Origin: Clostridium gelidum
GTDB lineage: Bacteria; Bacillota; Clostridia; Clostridiales; Clostridiaceae
Direction: 5' to 3'
Assembly (NCBI RefSeq): GCF_019977655.1
Contig: NZ_AP024849.1
Span: 5,817,001-5,881,000, forward strand
DNA length: 64,000 bases
The position numbers and the translations under genes are program-made. Positions 17,231-26,114 of this stretch are shown piece by piece. How positions within the stretch are numbered: the first letter of the stretch is position 1; every line of letters begins with the position of its first letter. Under the pieces are notes generated by a model, which had not been told where the DNA came from, did no database searches, and saw only the letters and a program-made list of their open reading frames with translations.

Positions 17231-18562
17231 TTACTGGGTATTTTTTGTTTTAGCCTTCAGCTTTTTAATAAGCTCTAAGCGTTCCTTTATATTTTTTTCA
17301 ACACCTTGATTCGTAGGTTGATAATACTGTCTATCTTTCAGATTTTCTGGCAGGCACTGCATATTCACTACTTTATCCTTTGAATCATGAGCATATTGAT
17401 AACCCTTACCATAGTCCAGATTTTCCATAAGCTTTGTTGGTGCATTTCTAAGATGTAGAGGAACTCCTTCTGCAATAGTGTTTTGAACATCTGTTTTTGC
17501 CTTTTCATAAGCCATATAAAGTGCATTAGACTTAGAAGCTATAGATAAATATACTACAGCTTGGGTTAAATTCACATTGCACTCAGGCATGCCAAGATAA
17601 TGAACTGCATTATACACCGCTATTGTCATCTCAAGTGCCCTAGGGTCAGAAAGTCCTATATCTTCTGAAGCAAACCGGATTAGTCTTCTTGCAATGTATA
17701 AAGGTTCTTCACCAGCTTCTAACATTCTTGCCAGCCAATAGACTGCAGCATCCGGGTCACTGTTACGCATAGATTTGTGCAGAGCAGATATAAGATTATA
17801 GTGTTCCTCTCCATTTTTATCATATAACAATGCTTTCTTTTGGATGCATCCTTCCACAATTTCTTTACTTATTACAGTAGTTCTTCCCTTTATTTCACCG
17901 CTCATCACTGCTATTTCTAGTACATTAAGGGCAGTTCTGGCATCTCCATTGGAGTATGCAGCTATTAGGGCAAGAAGCTCATCAGAAATATCAATAGTAC
18001 CGTTTCCATAACCTCTTTCATCCTTTAATACATTTTTTAATAACTTTATAATATCTTCTTTTTGTAGAGATTGAAGTACAAACACCCTGCTTCTAGAAAG
18101 CAACGCTGAATTAATCTCAAAAGAAGGGTTTTCTGTAGTTGCTCCAATTAGAACTATATTTCCTTTCTCTACATGAGGGAGAAATGCATCCTGTTGAGCT
18201 TTGTTAAAACGGTGAATTTCATCAACAAATATTACAGTTCGTGTCCCCATCATCTTGCTAAATTCTGCTTTTGACATGATTTCTTTGATTTCTTTGATTC
18301 CTGTCGTTACAGCGCTAAAGGTTATAAAATGTGCGTTGGTCATATTGGCTATAATCATAGCAAGTGTAGTTTTCCCAACGCCAGGCGGGCCCCAAAGAAT
18401 CATAGAAGTAATATTGTCTGATTCCACCAGTTGTCTTAATACCTTTCCTTTTCCTAAAATATGTTCCTGGCCAATGTATTCCTCGAATGTTCTTGGCCTA
18501 ACCCTGTCCGCTAAAGGAGATCTATTTACATTTTCAAAAAGAGATCCCTGCATATAATCCAT
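17231..18562 (-). CDS. rarA: replication-associated recombination protein A (MgsA/RarA), AAA+ ATPase
   Basis: Clamp-loader-like ATPase that acts at stalled replication forks. Walker A is WGPPGVGKTTLA near residue 55, Walker B is VIFVDEIHRF near residue 107, sensor 1 is IGATTENPSFE, and the arginine finger is in LLSRSRVF. The C-terminal MgsA domain is present (AVYWLARMLEAGEEPLYIARRL, GLSDPRAL). At 443 residues it has family length. It is a stand-alone leftward gene. Confidence 0.96.
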   Translation of the reverse strand: MDYMQGSLFENVNRSPLADRVRPRTFEEYIGQEHILGKGKVLRQLVESDNITSMILWGPPGVGKTTLAMIIANMTNAHFITFSAVTTGIKEIKEIMSKAEFSKMMGTRTVIFVDEIHRFNKAQQDAFLPHVEKGNIVLIGATTENPSFEINSALLSRSRVFVLQSLQKEDIIKLLKNVLKDERGYGNGTIDISDELLALIAAYSNGDARTALNVLEIAVMSGEIKGRTTVISKEIVEGCIQKKALLYDKNGEEHYNLISALHKSMRNSDPDAAVYWLARMLEAGEEPLYIARRLIRFASEDIGLSDPRALEMTIAVYNAVHYLGMPECNVNLTQAVVYLSIASKSNALYMAYEKAKTDVQNTIAEGVPLHLRNAPTKLMENLDYGKGYQYAHDSKDKVVNMQCLPENLKDRQYYQPTNQGVEKNIKERLELIKKLKAKTKNTQ

Positions 18563-18676
18563 TAATTACACCTAATTTCCTTTAAAATTATGAGCACATA
18601 TGTTCTATTGTAAATATTATAATCCCACTTGGTAAACAATTCAATAGGCATTAAAAAATAGCTATTGTTTAGGAAA

Positions 18677-19339
18677 TCAAAATGACCATGCCTCGACGAC
18701 TCGCTCACCTTCCTCTAAAGGTCTTCCTTCATCAGAATCATAAAAACAAATAATTTTAGTATCCTCTGTTTCCCCATCAGTATCTTCAATTTTCGAAGCT
18801 TTTTTCTTATTTTTGTTCACCTTACTGTTCTTTTTCGACTGTAGAAGTATAGGACCATTTTTGTGTATAGCATTTTCCACTTCATTTTGATTTATCTCAT
18901 TTTTAAATTCCTTAACTTCATTATTATCTATTTTACTTTCTAAATTTTCTTTTAACTTAATTTCTTCTTTTTTTATGTCTCCCTCGTTATTAGTAACTTT
19001 AATTTTTTCCTTCACCTTAATATTTTGATGCTTTGCAAAATTCTTCACTCTATAAATATTGCCTTCCATAAGTTCAACCATTTCTAATTCTATAAACACA
19101 TCTAATGCTAATTTAACTTGTTCAATATCCCTATTAAATTCTATTGCTAAAGTTTCAATTGTATATGGAAGGGTTTTTGACATATATAAATCGCCCTCTA
19201 AATTAACCTTGCCAGCCAAAGTTACAATCCTAGTCCAAACATAGTGAATAAGATCTCTTTCAGGCTTTCTATCTATTATTTTAAATTTTGTATCATTATA
19301 CATATCAACTCTAAATTTTACGTACTTTCTTTCTCTCAT
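18677..19339 (-). CDS. phage replisome organizer-like protein
   Basis: About 220 residues. The N-terminal 110 residues resemble the Phage_rep_org_N domain (RKYVKFRVDMYNDTKFKIID, WTRIVTLAGKVNLEGDLYMS), a DnaD-related winged helix that starts replication in some phages and is also found as a chromosomal gene in clostridia. The C-terminal half is a charged Lys/Glu/Asn-rich linker without a visible DnaD C-terminal domain. Three in-frame starts occur at 19348, 19345 and 19339; the third has a 10-base spacing from AAGGAG and the others are too close. No phage genes surround it. Confidence 0.75.
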   Translation of the reverse strand: MRERKYVKFRVDMYNDTKFKIIDRKPERDLIHYVWTRIVTLAGKVNLEGDLYMSKTLPYTIETLAIEFNRDIEQVKLALDVFIELEMVELMEGNIYRVKNFAKHQNIKVKEKIKVTNNEGDIKKEEIKLKENLESKIDNNEVKEFKNEINQNEVENAIHKNGPILLQSKKNSKVNKNKKKASKIEDTDGETEDTKIICFYDSDEGRPLEEGERVVEAWSF

Positions 19340-19662
19340 ATCCATCATTCTCCTTAAAATCTTTTATTTTAATCGCTATCAATATCTAAATTACTATTGT
19401 TTAAATATTCCTTACATTTAAGATATATGTTTTATTTAATAAAATTACATAAGTTCAATAAACTTTTTTTATAAAAATACTACAAATTTTATCTCGTAAT
19501 AAAATAAGGCTAGCCTAATTGTTAAACATGAGAATAAATTACACTTAATAAGTAAATTATAATACTACTTAAATTTTTAATGAGTATCTGTATTTTATGG
19601 ATACTCTTTATTTTCATCTAAATGAGCCAGTGTAATCACTATAATTAATGGAGGTAAATAAA
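19340..19662. other. intergenic region upstream of the esterase
   Basis: Divergent intergenic region of about 320 bases. The only structure seen is a hairpin, GAGTATC/GATACTC at 19582-19606 followed by TTTATTTT on the plus strand, about 55 bases before the esterase start; this could be a leader attenuator. Confidence 0.5.
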
Positions 19663-20694
19663 ATGAAAAGGACAAATAAGATTCTATTAGTTGGTATATT
19701 TGCACTTATTGTAACAGGCTTTTTTATTATAAAAAACTTAACTGAAACAAAGGGTGGCAAAATCAATACATATATTGCAGTAAACTTACAATTAGATAAA
19801 ATCCTTAATCCTAAATCAACTAACGAGCAATCCATAGAGGATATTAGAGAAAGATTAAATAATGAGTCTATTAAATCATCTAAACCACCTATACCATTTT
19901 CAAATATCAAAAATATTACTGTAGAAATAAACTCTGAAGAAATACCAGTTCGTATATATACACCTGAAGGTGGAGATATGTTTCCTATAATTATTTATTC
20001 ACACGGTGGTAGCTGGATTTCAGGAAATCTTGATACTCATGACAATGTTTGCAGAAAGCTTTCAAAAAATACAAAAGCAATAGTCATATCAGTAGATTAC
20101 CGTCTTGCCCCAGAAAATCCTTTTCCTGCTGGACTTAATGATGTATATAATGTACTACAATGGACTAATAAAAATGCAAAAAGTATAAATGGAGATGAAA
20201 ATCATATTGCTATTGCTGGCGATAGTGCCGGTGGAAATCTTTCAGCAGCAGTTTGCTTAATGGCAAAAGACAAAAATGGTCCTCACATAACTTGTCAGGT
20301 ATTAATATATCCTTCTACAAACATTTATGAATTAAATACTCAATCTTGGTCTGATTTTTCTAATGACTTTAATATTTCTAAAGAAGAAATGGAAAAATAT
20401 ATTTCATTATATGTACCACAAAAAGAAGATAGAAAAAATCCATATGTCTCTCCTCTTTTGGCAAATGAATTTAATCAATTACCAGATACACTTGTTATAA
20501 CTGCAGAAATTGATCCTCTTCGAGATGAAGGCGAAGCTTATGGAAATAAATTAAATGAAACAGAAATCCAATCAGAGATTATAAGATTTAATGGTGTTAC
20601 TCACGGATTTATTACAATGGATAAGATTACAAATAAGGCAGATGAAGCATTAAATCAAATTTCTTTATATCTCCAAAATGAATTTAAAAAATAA
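19663..20694 (+). CDS. alpha/beta hydrolase, HSL-type esterase/lipase, membrane-anchored
   Basis: Predicted carboxylesterase of 343 residues. An N-terminal hydrophobic segment (residues 5-24) is probably a signal anchor, which would place the enzyme outside the membrane. The HSL-family oxyanion motif HGGSW is followed by the nucleophile motif GDSAGGN; the acid is in DPLRDEG and the catalytic His is in THGF. The ATG at 19648 lies inside the ribosome binding site (ATGGAGG); the ATG at 19663, eight bases after GGAGG, is the start. Followed by an unrelated hypothetical gene. Confidence 0.88.
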   Translation: MKRTNKILLVGIFALIVTGFFIIKNLTETKGGKINTYIAVNLQLDKILNPKSTNEQSIEDIRERLNNESIKSSKPPIPFSNIKNITVEINSEEIPVRIYTPEGGDMFPIIIYSHGGSWISGNLDTHDNVCRKLSKNTKAIVISVDYRLAPENPFPAGLNDVYNVLQWTNKNAKSINGDENHIAIAGDSAGGNLSAAVCLMAKDKNGPHITCQVLIYPSTNIYELNTQSWSDFSNDFNISKEEMEKYISLYVPQKEDRKNPYVSPLLANEFNQLPDTLVITAEIDPLRDEGEAYGNKLNETEIQSEIIRFNGVTHGFITMDKITNKADEALNQISLYLQNEFKK

Positions 20695-20835
20695 AAATAG
20701 TAATAAAATCAAGTTAAAACAATAGAATAAGTAATTAGTCTAATATTTATAATTTGGTAAAAAATAAATTATTAAAGCACATTTTGATTCCTTCCATCAT
20801 ACATTTTATAATATATAAATATATGAGAGGTCTTT

Positions 20836-21237
20836 ATGGGTATTTTTTTTGATCTTAAAACTATTAATGAACTTATAGATGACAATTATATGAGTGATAT
20901 AAATAACATTAATTTGGGATTTGATATTCCTGACGATAGGCAAGTAAAGCAAAATACATCCAAGTTTACTCCTGATGATTGGATTAGATATATTGATCCA
21001 CTAGTTACTTATGCTTTAAGGGAAACTACGCAAGGAATGGATACAAACCGTGCCTATCAGAAATTTATTTTATTAGGTGTACTTGTAGGATTGGGAAAAA
21101 CTCCTCAAGAAGCTATTAATCAAGTTCAAGAATGGCAAAATACTGGTGCATCTCAACTACTAAAAAGTGGTACAAACACAGGAATTTCAGGAACAAGTAG
21201 TAATTCTAATATAACTAATAGGCTTTATTTCGACTAA
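20836..21237 (+). CDS. hypothetical protein, 133 aa
   Basis: Soluble protein, not recognised. It has a helical middle (PDDWIRYIDPLVTYALRETT, then a hydrophobic helix YQKFILLGVLVGLGKTPQEAIN) and a Gly/Ser/Thr/Asn-rich tail. It starts at an ATG after AGAGGTCTTT. About 140 bases separate it from the esterase, so it may have its own promoter. Confidence 0.7.
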   Translation: MGIFFDLKTINELIDDNYMSDINNINLGFDIPDDRQVKQNTSKFTPDDWIRYIDPLVTYALRETTQGMDTNRAYQKFILLGVLVGLGKTPQEAINQVQEWQNTGASQLLKSGTNTGISGTSSNSNITNRLYFD

Positions 21238-21404
21238 ACTAAATAATAAGGTTATGCATTAGTATGAAATATGATAAAAAATTATAGGTGGGATTGTCCA
21301 TCTATAATTCTTTATCCTATATGCTACAGATATTGTATCAATAAAGAAAGATCCTTATTACAGGCTCACTATAATTTCTCTATTTTATAAAATTATTATC
21401 TTAT

Positions 21405-22127
21405 TTATGAAACGAAATTGTTTAAAATAAATGAATGCGTTTGTAATGATTCTTCTATAACTCTTTCATTAATAACTCTACCTTCATGAATATAATCATA
21501 AGCATCATATACACAGAGAAGAGATGCATTCATATCTTTTATAAATATATTCAAGTCTACTTCCATATCTAAAAAGTCTTTCTCAGAAGTACCTTGAATC
21601 GCAAAACTTGGTTGACCAATCCATCTTAGCCCATTATATTTTTCAATATTGCTATTTCCTAAAATGCTTATTGCTGTTTCTTTTAAGCCAATAAAACCAC
21701 CCTTCTTATGACCCAAAATTAATTCTTTTACAGACCTAAATTTAATATTTTCAATAGAAACTTTATTAGCCTTAAGAAAATCTAATAACTTATTATAAAG
21801 ATTCTCTTCCATAGAAACGTATATAAGTTCATTATTTTTTATTCCTTCCTTTATATAAAAGTATAAATCTACAAGTAAGTGTTGTTCTCCATAATAATAC
21901 AATGTTGTATGTGTTCCAAATACATTTTTTAAGTTTAATCTAGATAAATGTTGTATATTTCTATTACAAGATACACATTTATATATAAAGTTATCAAGAA
22001 ACTGACTTATAAGAACTACTTCATCATCTAATAAATTATTTTTTCTTTCCTCTATACTAGTATTTAGTTTTTCCTTATACTCTTCAATACGATGATTAAT
22101 CGTGCACTTACTACATAAAGTTTTCAT
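21405..22127 (-). CDS. MEDS (DcmR-like sensory) domain protein
   Basis: A 240-residue cytoplasmic protein. After an N-terminal Cys-rich part (CSKC near residue 4 and CVSC near 55, possibly a zinc site) comes a MEDS-type domain: HLLVDLYFYIKEGIKNNELI, YVSMEENL, then a C-terminal helix-strand core with LLCVYDAYD. MEDS domains are RecA-like folds proposed to sense small molecules or hydrocarbons and often sit beside a histidine kinase or anti-sigma module. None is adjacent here. The ATG at 22127 follows GAGGTGCG. Confidence 0.8.
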   Translation of the reverse strand: MKTLCSKCTINHRIEEYKEKLNTSIEERKNNLLDDEVVLISQFLDNFIYKCVSCNRNIQHLSRLNLKNVFGTHTTLYYYGEQHLLVDLYFYIKEGIKNNELIYVSMEENLYNKLLDFLKANKVSIENIKFRSVKELILGHKKGGFIGLKETAISILGNSNIEKYNGLRWIGQPSFAIQGTSEKDFLDMEVDLNIFIKDMNASLLCVYDAYDYIHEGRVINERVIEESLQTHSFILNNFVS

Positions 22128-22282
22128 AATCGCACCTCACTATACAAAATTTTTATTTCTTATAAATTATAACACTTGTTTGTGTAAATATCTGTCTTTT
22201 ATTGTAAATAAATTAAAATTTGTGCTATTTATCATTCTACATATCTCCTATATTCTAAACCTTCTGTCCCCTTTTCAACAAT

Positions 22283-22317
22283 AAAAACGGCTCAACACGT
22301 ATGTTTAAGCCGTTTTT
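22283..22317 (-). terminator. displaced original terminator of tRNA-Arg
   Basis: AAAAACGGCT pairs with AAGCCGTTTTT, with T-runs on both strands. It sits just outside the left att core (22326). Before integration this would have lain directly behind the tRNA-Arg gene that is now 38 kb away. Both elements carry a hairpin in the equivalent place (40457 and 60620). Confidence 0.7.
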
Positions 22318-22325
22318 AATATTAT

Positions 22326-22342
22326 TTGGTACTCCCAGTGGG
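22326..22342. other. att core, left end of element A
   Basis: TTGGTACTCCCAGTGGG, identical to the 3' end (CCA, acceptor and T-arm strand) of tRNA-Arg at 60658-60674 and to the junction copy at 40500-40516. It marks the chromosome/element A boundary; two more bases (AA) also match the tRNA. Confidence 0.9.
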
Positions 22343-22645
22343 AAAAACCTTGTATATTTTTACAAATTCTTTTGCAAAGATAATTCTATGTAAGGCTTGT
22401 ATTTTCATAGATTTAAACTTAATCGTATATATTTATAAAATAGCTTGTACACTTATATATATTTATGAAATGTCGGTATTTTGTCGGTATTCCGACCACT
22501 ATTTCAATAATTAATAAAATATATTAATTACATTTATTTTGAATAATTCTTTAGATTTAAGTTCATAATATTAATGTGATCGCATAGACTACATTAAAGA
22601 TATAATTATATCATATTCAACTGTTGTTAGCAATTAAGCTTGACT
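22343..22645. other. left-end noncoding region of element A
   Basis: Apart from the arm-like repeats, no gene is seen in this 300-base AT-rich stretch. Confidence 0.55.
22468..22490. repeat. element A end repeat, putative integrase arm sites (left)
   Basis: Two tandem TGTCGGTAT copies. The 17-mer AAATGTCGGTATTTTGT at 22468-22484 is repeated exactly at 40435-40451 at the other end of element A. Position at both ends of the element, inside the att cores, fits arm-type sites for tyrosine integrases. Confidence 0.7.
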
Positions 22646-22745
22646 TTTTTTTATAATCATGCTAAATTAAAGGTGAACAACAGTTAATTATCTCATCTAC
22701 CTAGGGTAGAAGGAGACATCCGGACTCTTACGGGAGAGCCGGTTT
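22646..22745 (+). ncRNA. predicted small RNA with its own promoter and terminator
   Basis: TTGACT, a 17-base spacer and TAAATT predict a start near 22677. The transcript would carry a CTACC/GGTAG hairpin and end at a GC-rich hairpin (CCGG.CTC / GAG.CCGG, 22717-22741) with T7. The product is about 70 bases with no good ORF. It converges on the end of the two-gene DUF3800 cluster, so it could be a partner RNA or antisense to the 3' end of that transcript. No repeat array is seen, which argues against a type III antitoxin. Confidence 0.5.
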
Positions 22746-22747
22746 TT

Positions 22748-23371
22748 TTATTTATTACAAAATATTTGGTAATCATTTAAAAAACCATCTTGAGCCCTTC
22801 TCCCAAATACAGGGTATGCAGTTACAAATTTCAAACAATATAATTTTTCATTTCTGTATTTCTCTTCAAATATAATAACAAAATTGGCCAACCCATTTTT
22901 ATACCAAACAAATCTTTTTCTAATATTTTGTTGTCCAGTTGTTCTATCAGTAAAAAGTTTACTCCAAATCTTAATATTAATATCATTATTATTGGCTAAT
23001 TGAATAATCTCTGAAATCCAATGAATTCTTGCTAACCTATAATAACAAATCGCTCTACGTTGTGATTTAGTACAACATATATTTTCATTAGAATTCACAT
23101 CACATTTACTTGTACATACTATACTTGTAATGTCATTAACGCAAGGATAACTATTATAATATTGTTTATCTTTAATTGATACTGAATGTAAAAATCTTTT
23201 ATTAATTCCAAATTCATTATAATTTTCTACAAATATAAATACTCCCTTAAGATTTGGCCTATGTTCTTTTGAGAAAAATTTTATCTTAAGATCATTATAT
23301 ACACTAATTAAATTACTACAAACTATTTCATTTTCGCAAAAATTCTTTGGAGTGCTCAATCCATAATACAT
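22748..23371 (-). CDS. hypothetical protein in an operon with DUF3800; possible nuclease
   Basis: About 207 residues. Not recognised by signature. The N-terminus holds several Cys residues (CVNDITSIVCTSKCDVNSNENICC), possibly a metal site. The C-terminal part, RIHWISEIIQLANNNDINIK followed later by CLKFVTAYPVFGRRAQDG, resembles the late strands of BECR/RelE-like nuclease domains, where a KTAYPV-type strand is common; this is a weak inference. A TTG at 23395 overlaps the DUF3800 stop; the ATG at 23371 after AGGTGGGGGGG is preferred. It ends at the terminator of the predicted small RNA from the opposite strand. Confidence 0.65.
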   Translation of the reverse strand: MYYGLSTPKNFCENEIVCSNLISVYNDLKIKFFSKEHRPNLKGVFIFVENYNEFGINKRFLHSVSIKDKQYYNSYPCVNDITSIVCTSKCDVNSNENICCTKSQRRAICYYRLARIHWISEIIQLANNNDINIKIWSKLFTDRTTGQQNIRKRFVWYKNGLANFVIIFEEKYRNEKLYCLKFVTAYPVFGRRAQDGFLNDYQIFCNK

Positions 23372-23385
23372 ATTAACCCCCCCAC

Positions 23386-24084
23386 CTAATTCCAAACAAA
23401 AATATTAAACTTACTATAACTAATAGGAACAGTATTTAATAAGGTCAATCCTGTTTTGAGTCTTATATAATTTACTAATTCTATTTTTGTATTACTTGTA
23501 TTTTCTCTATGGTCATCTAGTCTATTAGCATAAGTAATAGCACCTATAAATATATCTGTTAACTGCATTAACTCACAATCACTAGAAGTAACAATTTGAA
23601 TTTTATTTATTAATTTTAGATCGAAATCCATCTTTTGGTGACATAAATATTCTTTTAATTTCTGAACTCTTTGACCACCACGTGTATCTTTTTTATCTAT
23701 ATATATAGAATTTTCTTGATTTATAGAAATCATTTCTCTAAGTAAATAAAAATACATTATGTAATATATATCATCATGATTATATTGAGTATAATATATT
23801 TCACGCTTGTCTTTTATAATAACTCTGAATTTCAAATTATCCTCTTCAAAAAATAAATCTATTATATTTTTATAAAATTCTAATTTAGGCTCACTTACTT
23901 TTGTCCATTTAATTTCAGCCCTATTTATTCCATAATTCTTTTTTATAAGTCTTATCTTTTCATTTATTTCTTTAACTTTTTCAGCATCACAAGTAATTCC
24001 ACCTATGGCCATTATCTTTTGTTCATTTTTATTATTTTCAGTCATCTCTAAATGACAACTTTCATCACAATATATATTAATCAT
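23386..24084 (-). CDS. DUF3800 domain protein
   Basis: About 232 residues. The DUF3800 hallmark 'Y-x-D-E-S' is present at the N-terminus (INIYCDESCHLE), followed by GGITC, a mid-protein strand with FRVIIKDKRE, a second acidic cluster (IYIDKKDTRGG) and LMQLTDIFIGAITYA near the C-terminus. The family has an RNase H-like fold with acidic residues and is often found on mobile elements and in defence neighbourhoods. The start at 24084 follows GAGAGGTGAACAG. The next gene begins 14 bases after the stop, so this is a two-gene operon. Confidence 0.82.
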   Translation of the reverse strand: MINIYCDESCHLEMTENNKNEQKIMAIGGITCDAEKVKEINEKIRLIKKNYGINRAEIKWTKVSEPKLEFYKNIIDLFFEEDNLKFRVIIKDKREIYYTQYNHDDIYYIMYFYLLREMISINQENSIYIDKKDTRGGQRVQKLKEYLCHQKMDFDLKLINKIQIVTSSDCELMQLTDIFIGAITYANRLDDHRENTSNTKIELVNYIRLKTGLTLLNTVPISYSKFNIFVWN

Positions 24085-24144
24085 CTGTTCACCTCTCAAT
24101 CTAGTATAAACAAATTATATCACATGTATTTTTATATATTCAAT

Positions 24145-24189
24145 AAGTTATCCACACAATCCACAATTTTATTTTTCTGTGGATAACTT
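24145..24189. repeat. inverted repeat with two perfect DnaA boxes
   Basis: AAGTTATCCACA (24145-24156) and TGTGGATAACTT (24178-24189) form a 12-bp stem with a 21-base spacer. Each arm contains the canonical DnaA box TTATCCACA, in inverted orientation. It lies between the membrane protein gene and the DUF3800 operon, so it may simply be a weak terminator of the former. Confidence 0.6.
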
Positions 24190-24195
24190 TATAGA

Positions 24196-24729
24196 TTATA
24201 AACTGAATTCAATTCCAAACTTATCATGCAAATATTTCAAAACTTTTTTTATACACCATATAAACGCGCGTATAGATAAACATATTATTAATACTAGAAG
24301 CAAGTAGTATATTGAGGCTTTTAAATATATTATATATGTGAAATATATTAAAATCACCATAAATCCTGCATGCCACCCATAATCGCAATATCGGCATATA
24401 ATTTTATAATTATTAATTATTGGCATTTCATTGATAATCTTAAAAACAAATCCACATATAATTAAAGCAATTCCAACAAAAAAAGAAAAAGCATACCACT
24501 CTCTAAAGTAATTTAATAATATTGAATTCCATTTTTCTGCTAATATAGGTAATTGAATCTGAATATTAAATTTTTGAACAATATTCCAAAGTGAATTTAA
24601 TCCTAGATAATAAATTTCTAAGATCCACAATGCATGCAACACTGTAAATAAATTTAATCCTTTTATTTTACCCTTTAATAATTCATTACTATTTTCAGCA
24701 TTCTTATTATCATTTTTTTGATCTTCCAT
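24196..24729 (-). CDS. hypothetical four-helix membrane protein
   Basis: About 177 residues with four hydrophobic segments: roughly 25-45, 75-100, 112-135 and 138-160. The N-terminal 20 residues are polar and Asn/Lys-rich, the C-terminus is basic. Not recognised. An ATG at 24735 lies against the GGGGGA ribosome binding site, so the ATG at 24729 is the better start. It lies upstream of the DUF3800 operon on the same strand and could be part of the same module (for example a membrane effector), though 110 bases and a hairpin separate them. Confidence 0.7.
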   Translation of the reverse strand: MEDQKNDNKNAENSNELLKGKIKGLNLFTVLHALWILEIYYLGLNSLWNIVQKFNIQIQLPILAEKWNSILLNYFREWYAFSFFVGIALIICGFVFKIINEMPIINNYKIICRYCDYGWHAGFMVILIYFTYIIYLKASIYYLLLVLIICLSIRAFIWCIKKVLKYLHDKFGIEFSL

Positions 24730-24827
24730 CAACATTCCCCCTTATCATTTTTATTAATAATAATTCTATACCATTATCATTCTTTTTTACAATAGATATA
24801 CTGTCTTACCTTGGTCTAATAAAAAAA

Positions 24828-24853
24828 GACACCTATATTTCTATAGATGCTCT
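24828..24853 (-). terminator. hairpin of the dispersed CACCTATA / TATAGATG family, copy 1
   Basis: CACCTATATTTCTATAGATG folds to an 8-pair hairpin with a TTTC loop; the minus strand runs on into T7. Closely similar hairpins occur at 25107, 41848, 44049 and 48728 in both elements. Confidence 0.6.
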
Positions 24854-24904
24854 TATAACCTTTTATTCAATTCTTTATTAATCATCTTATATTACATTTG
24901 AATG

Positions 24905-25135
24905 ATTTTGTATGGTGTTTATACCTCTGTCTTCTTGTAAATCATCTATCTAGATTAAATTCTATATGTTAATATTCTTTTGTATTTCATTCATATGGCC
25001 TTTATACCACAATTACCTTTCACTTTGTTAATATTAATACTGATTATAATTGTATATATTGTATTACTTGTATATATGATATATACCAAATCTTATCCAT
25101 AAATAAGAGTACCTATATTTCTATAGATGCTCTTT
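24905..25135. repeat. noncoding block shared by elements A and B (copy in A)
   Basis: About 230 bases here align with 41666-41880 in element B, including TTTTGTATGG, GTTTATACC, TTAATATTC, an operator-like TTGTATATA-N3-TATATAC dyad (about 25070) and the CACCTATA hairpin. Neither copy has a convincing ORF. Both lie upstream of a leftward gene (24729 here, 41451 in B), so a conserved promoter/operator region is the simplest reading. Confidence 0.65.
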
Positions 25136-25792
25136 TTATTTTATTTCTTTCAATTTTTTGCTTTGGGCAGAATAATCAATCTCTAACCGGTTAATATTTT
25201 TAACTTTAATAGCCACCCATTGAGTTTTATTTCTATCATTCACGAATATACATTCATCAATATCATTTTTAGCATATTTAGCATATGAGTAACTAATATA
25301 ACTGCTTAAAATTATAAATGTTTTATCATAATCAAAAGAATTTTCATATTCCCTAAACGCTCCAGAATAGACTATTTTATCATCATTTAAATATACTTTT
25401 ACCCAAGTTCCTAGTTCAATATCCTTTATATCAGCAAATATACTTGAATTATTAGTTCTATAAATCTTAAAAAATCTTAATGCATCAAGCGAAACATCAC
25501 TTTTTAAAAAGAGTCCAACTCCATACCCTATTACTATACTTAATACAATCGTTCCAAAAGTAAATTCCGATGTATAAATATCAAAATAACCATATCTGAA
25601 TTTAGAGATTAATTCTCCAACATTAATAAATATATAACTTACTAATATGTAATATATAAATTTAAACTTATTTTCAGATCTATTAACGCTCAATTGATAT
25701 TCTATAATTTTAATGAATAATACTCCTGGTAACAAATAGATTAATAATTTTGGAAGTATATCTACTATTTCAAGTATTTCTTTTCCACTCAT
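25136..25792 (-). CDS. membrane protein, DUF6338-like
   Basis: A 218-residue protein. Three hydrophobic segments lie within the first 95 residues (LLIYLLPGVLFIKIIEY; FIYYILVSYIFINVG; FGTIVLSIVIGYGVGLFL), followed by a soluble domain with a beta pattern (GTWVKVYLNDDKIVYSGAFREYENS; FIILSSYISY) that resembles the DUF6338 family. That name is tentative. Its ATG directly follows the stop of a 39-codon gene (TAA-ATG without gap), so the two are translationally coupled. The terminator hairpin at 25107-25133 follows. Confidence 0.72.
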   Translation of the reverse strand: MSGKEILEIVDILPKLLIYLLPGVLFIKIIEYQLSVNRSENKFKFIYYILVSYIFINVGELISKFRYGYFDIYTSEFTFGTIVLSIVIGYGVGLFLKSDVSLDALRFFKIYRTNNSSIFADIKDIELGTWVKVYLNDDKIVYSGAFREYENSFDYDKTFIILSSYISYSYAKYAKNDIDECIFVNDRNKTQWVAIKVKNINRLEIDYSAQSKKLKEIK

Positions 25793-25912
25793 TTATTTCT
25801 TTGTTGGTTTTGTCGGATTAGGTGGAGCCATATAAACAGGTTCCTTAATTTGCTCTCCTCTTTCATTTAATATCCTTCTAGGTTGTTGCGCTATCTCTGG
25901 TTTTTGTGCCAT
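25793..25912 (-). CDS. small protein (39 aa) coupled to the membrane protein
   Basis: ATG at 25912 after GAGGTGAATTGG. The 39-residue product is rich in Pro, Gln and Lys (begins MAQKPEIAQQPRRILNERGE, ends NPTKPTKK) with no hydrophobic segment. The stop abuts the ATG of the 218-residue membrane protein. Partner proteins of this size and Pro-rich type are often seen with DUF6338-like genes, but I cannot verify this. Confidence 0.6.
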   Translation of the reverse strand: MAQKPEIAQQPRRILNERGEQIKEPVYMAPPNPTKPTKK

Positions 25913-26114
25913 CCAATTCACCTCTTCCCATATAATATAATTATACAAAAGTAGGTAAATTCCTTTTAAATATTACAAATATTTAACAAATTAGTAAAAA
26001 TCATATATTTTATTGTTTCTGTAACATACATTGTTAAATTAATTTTATTTAAGACTTTTAAAATTTGCATTACTAAATATAATAATTATAATCAATATAA
26101 AAGGAAGTAATTTT

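Noticed and set aside
22646..22745. Type III toxin-antitoxin RNA
   Set aside because: Type III antitoxin RNAs have several tandem repeats of 30-40 bases before a terminator; none are present here.
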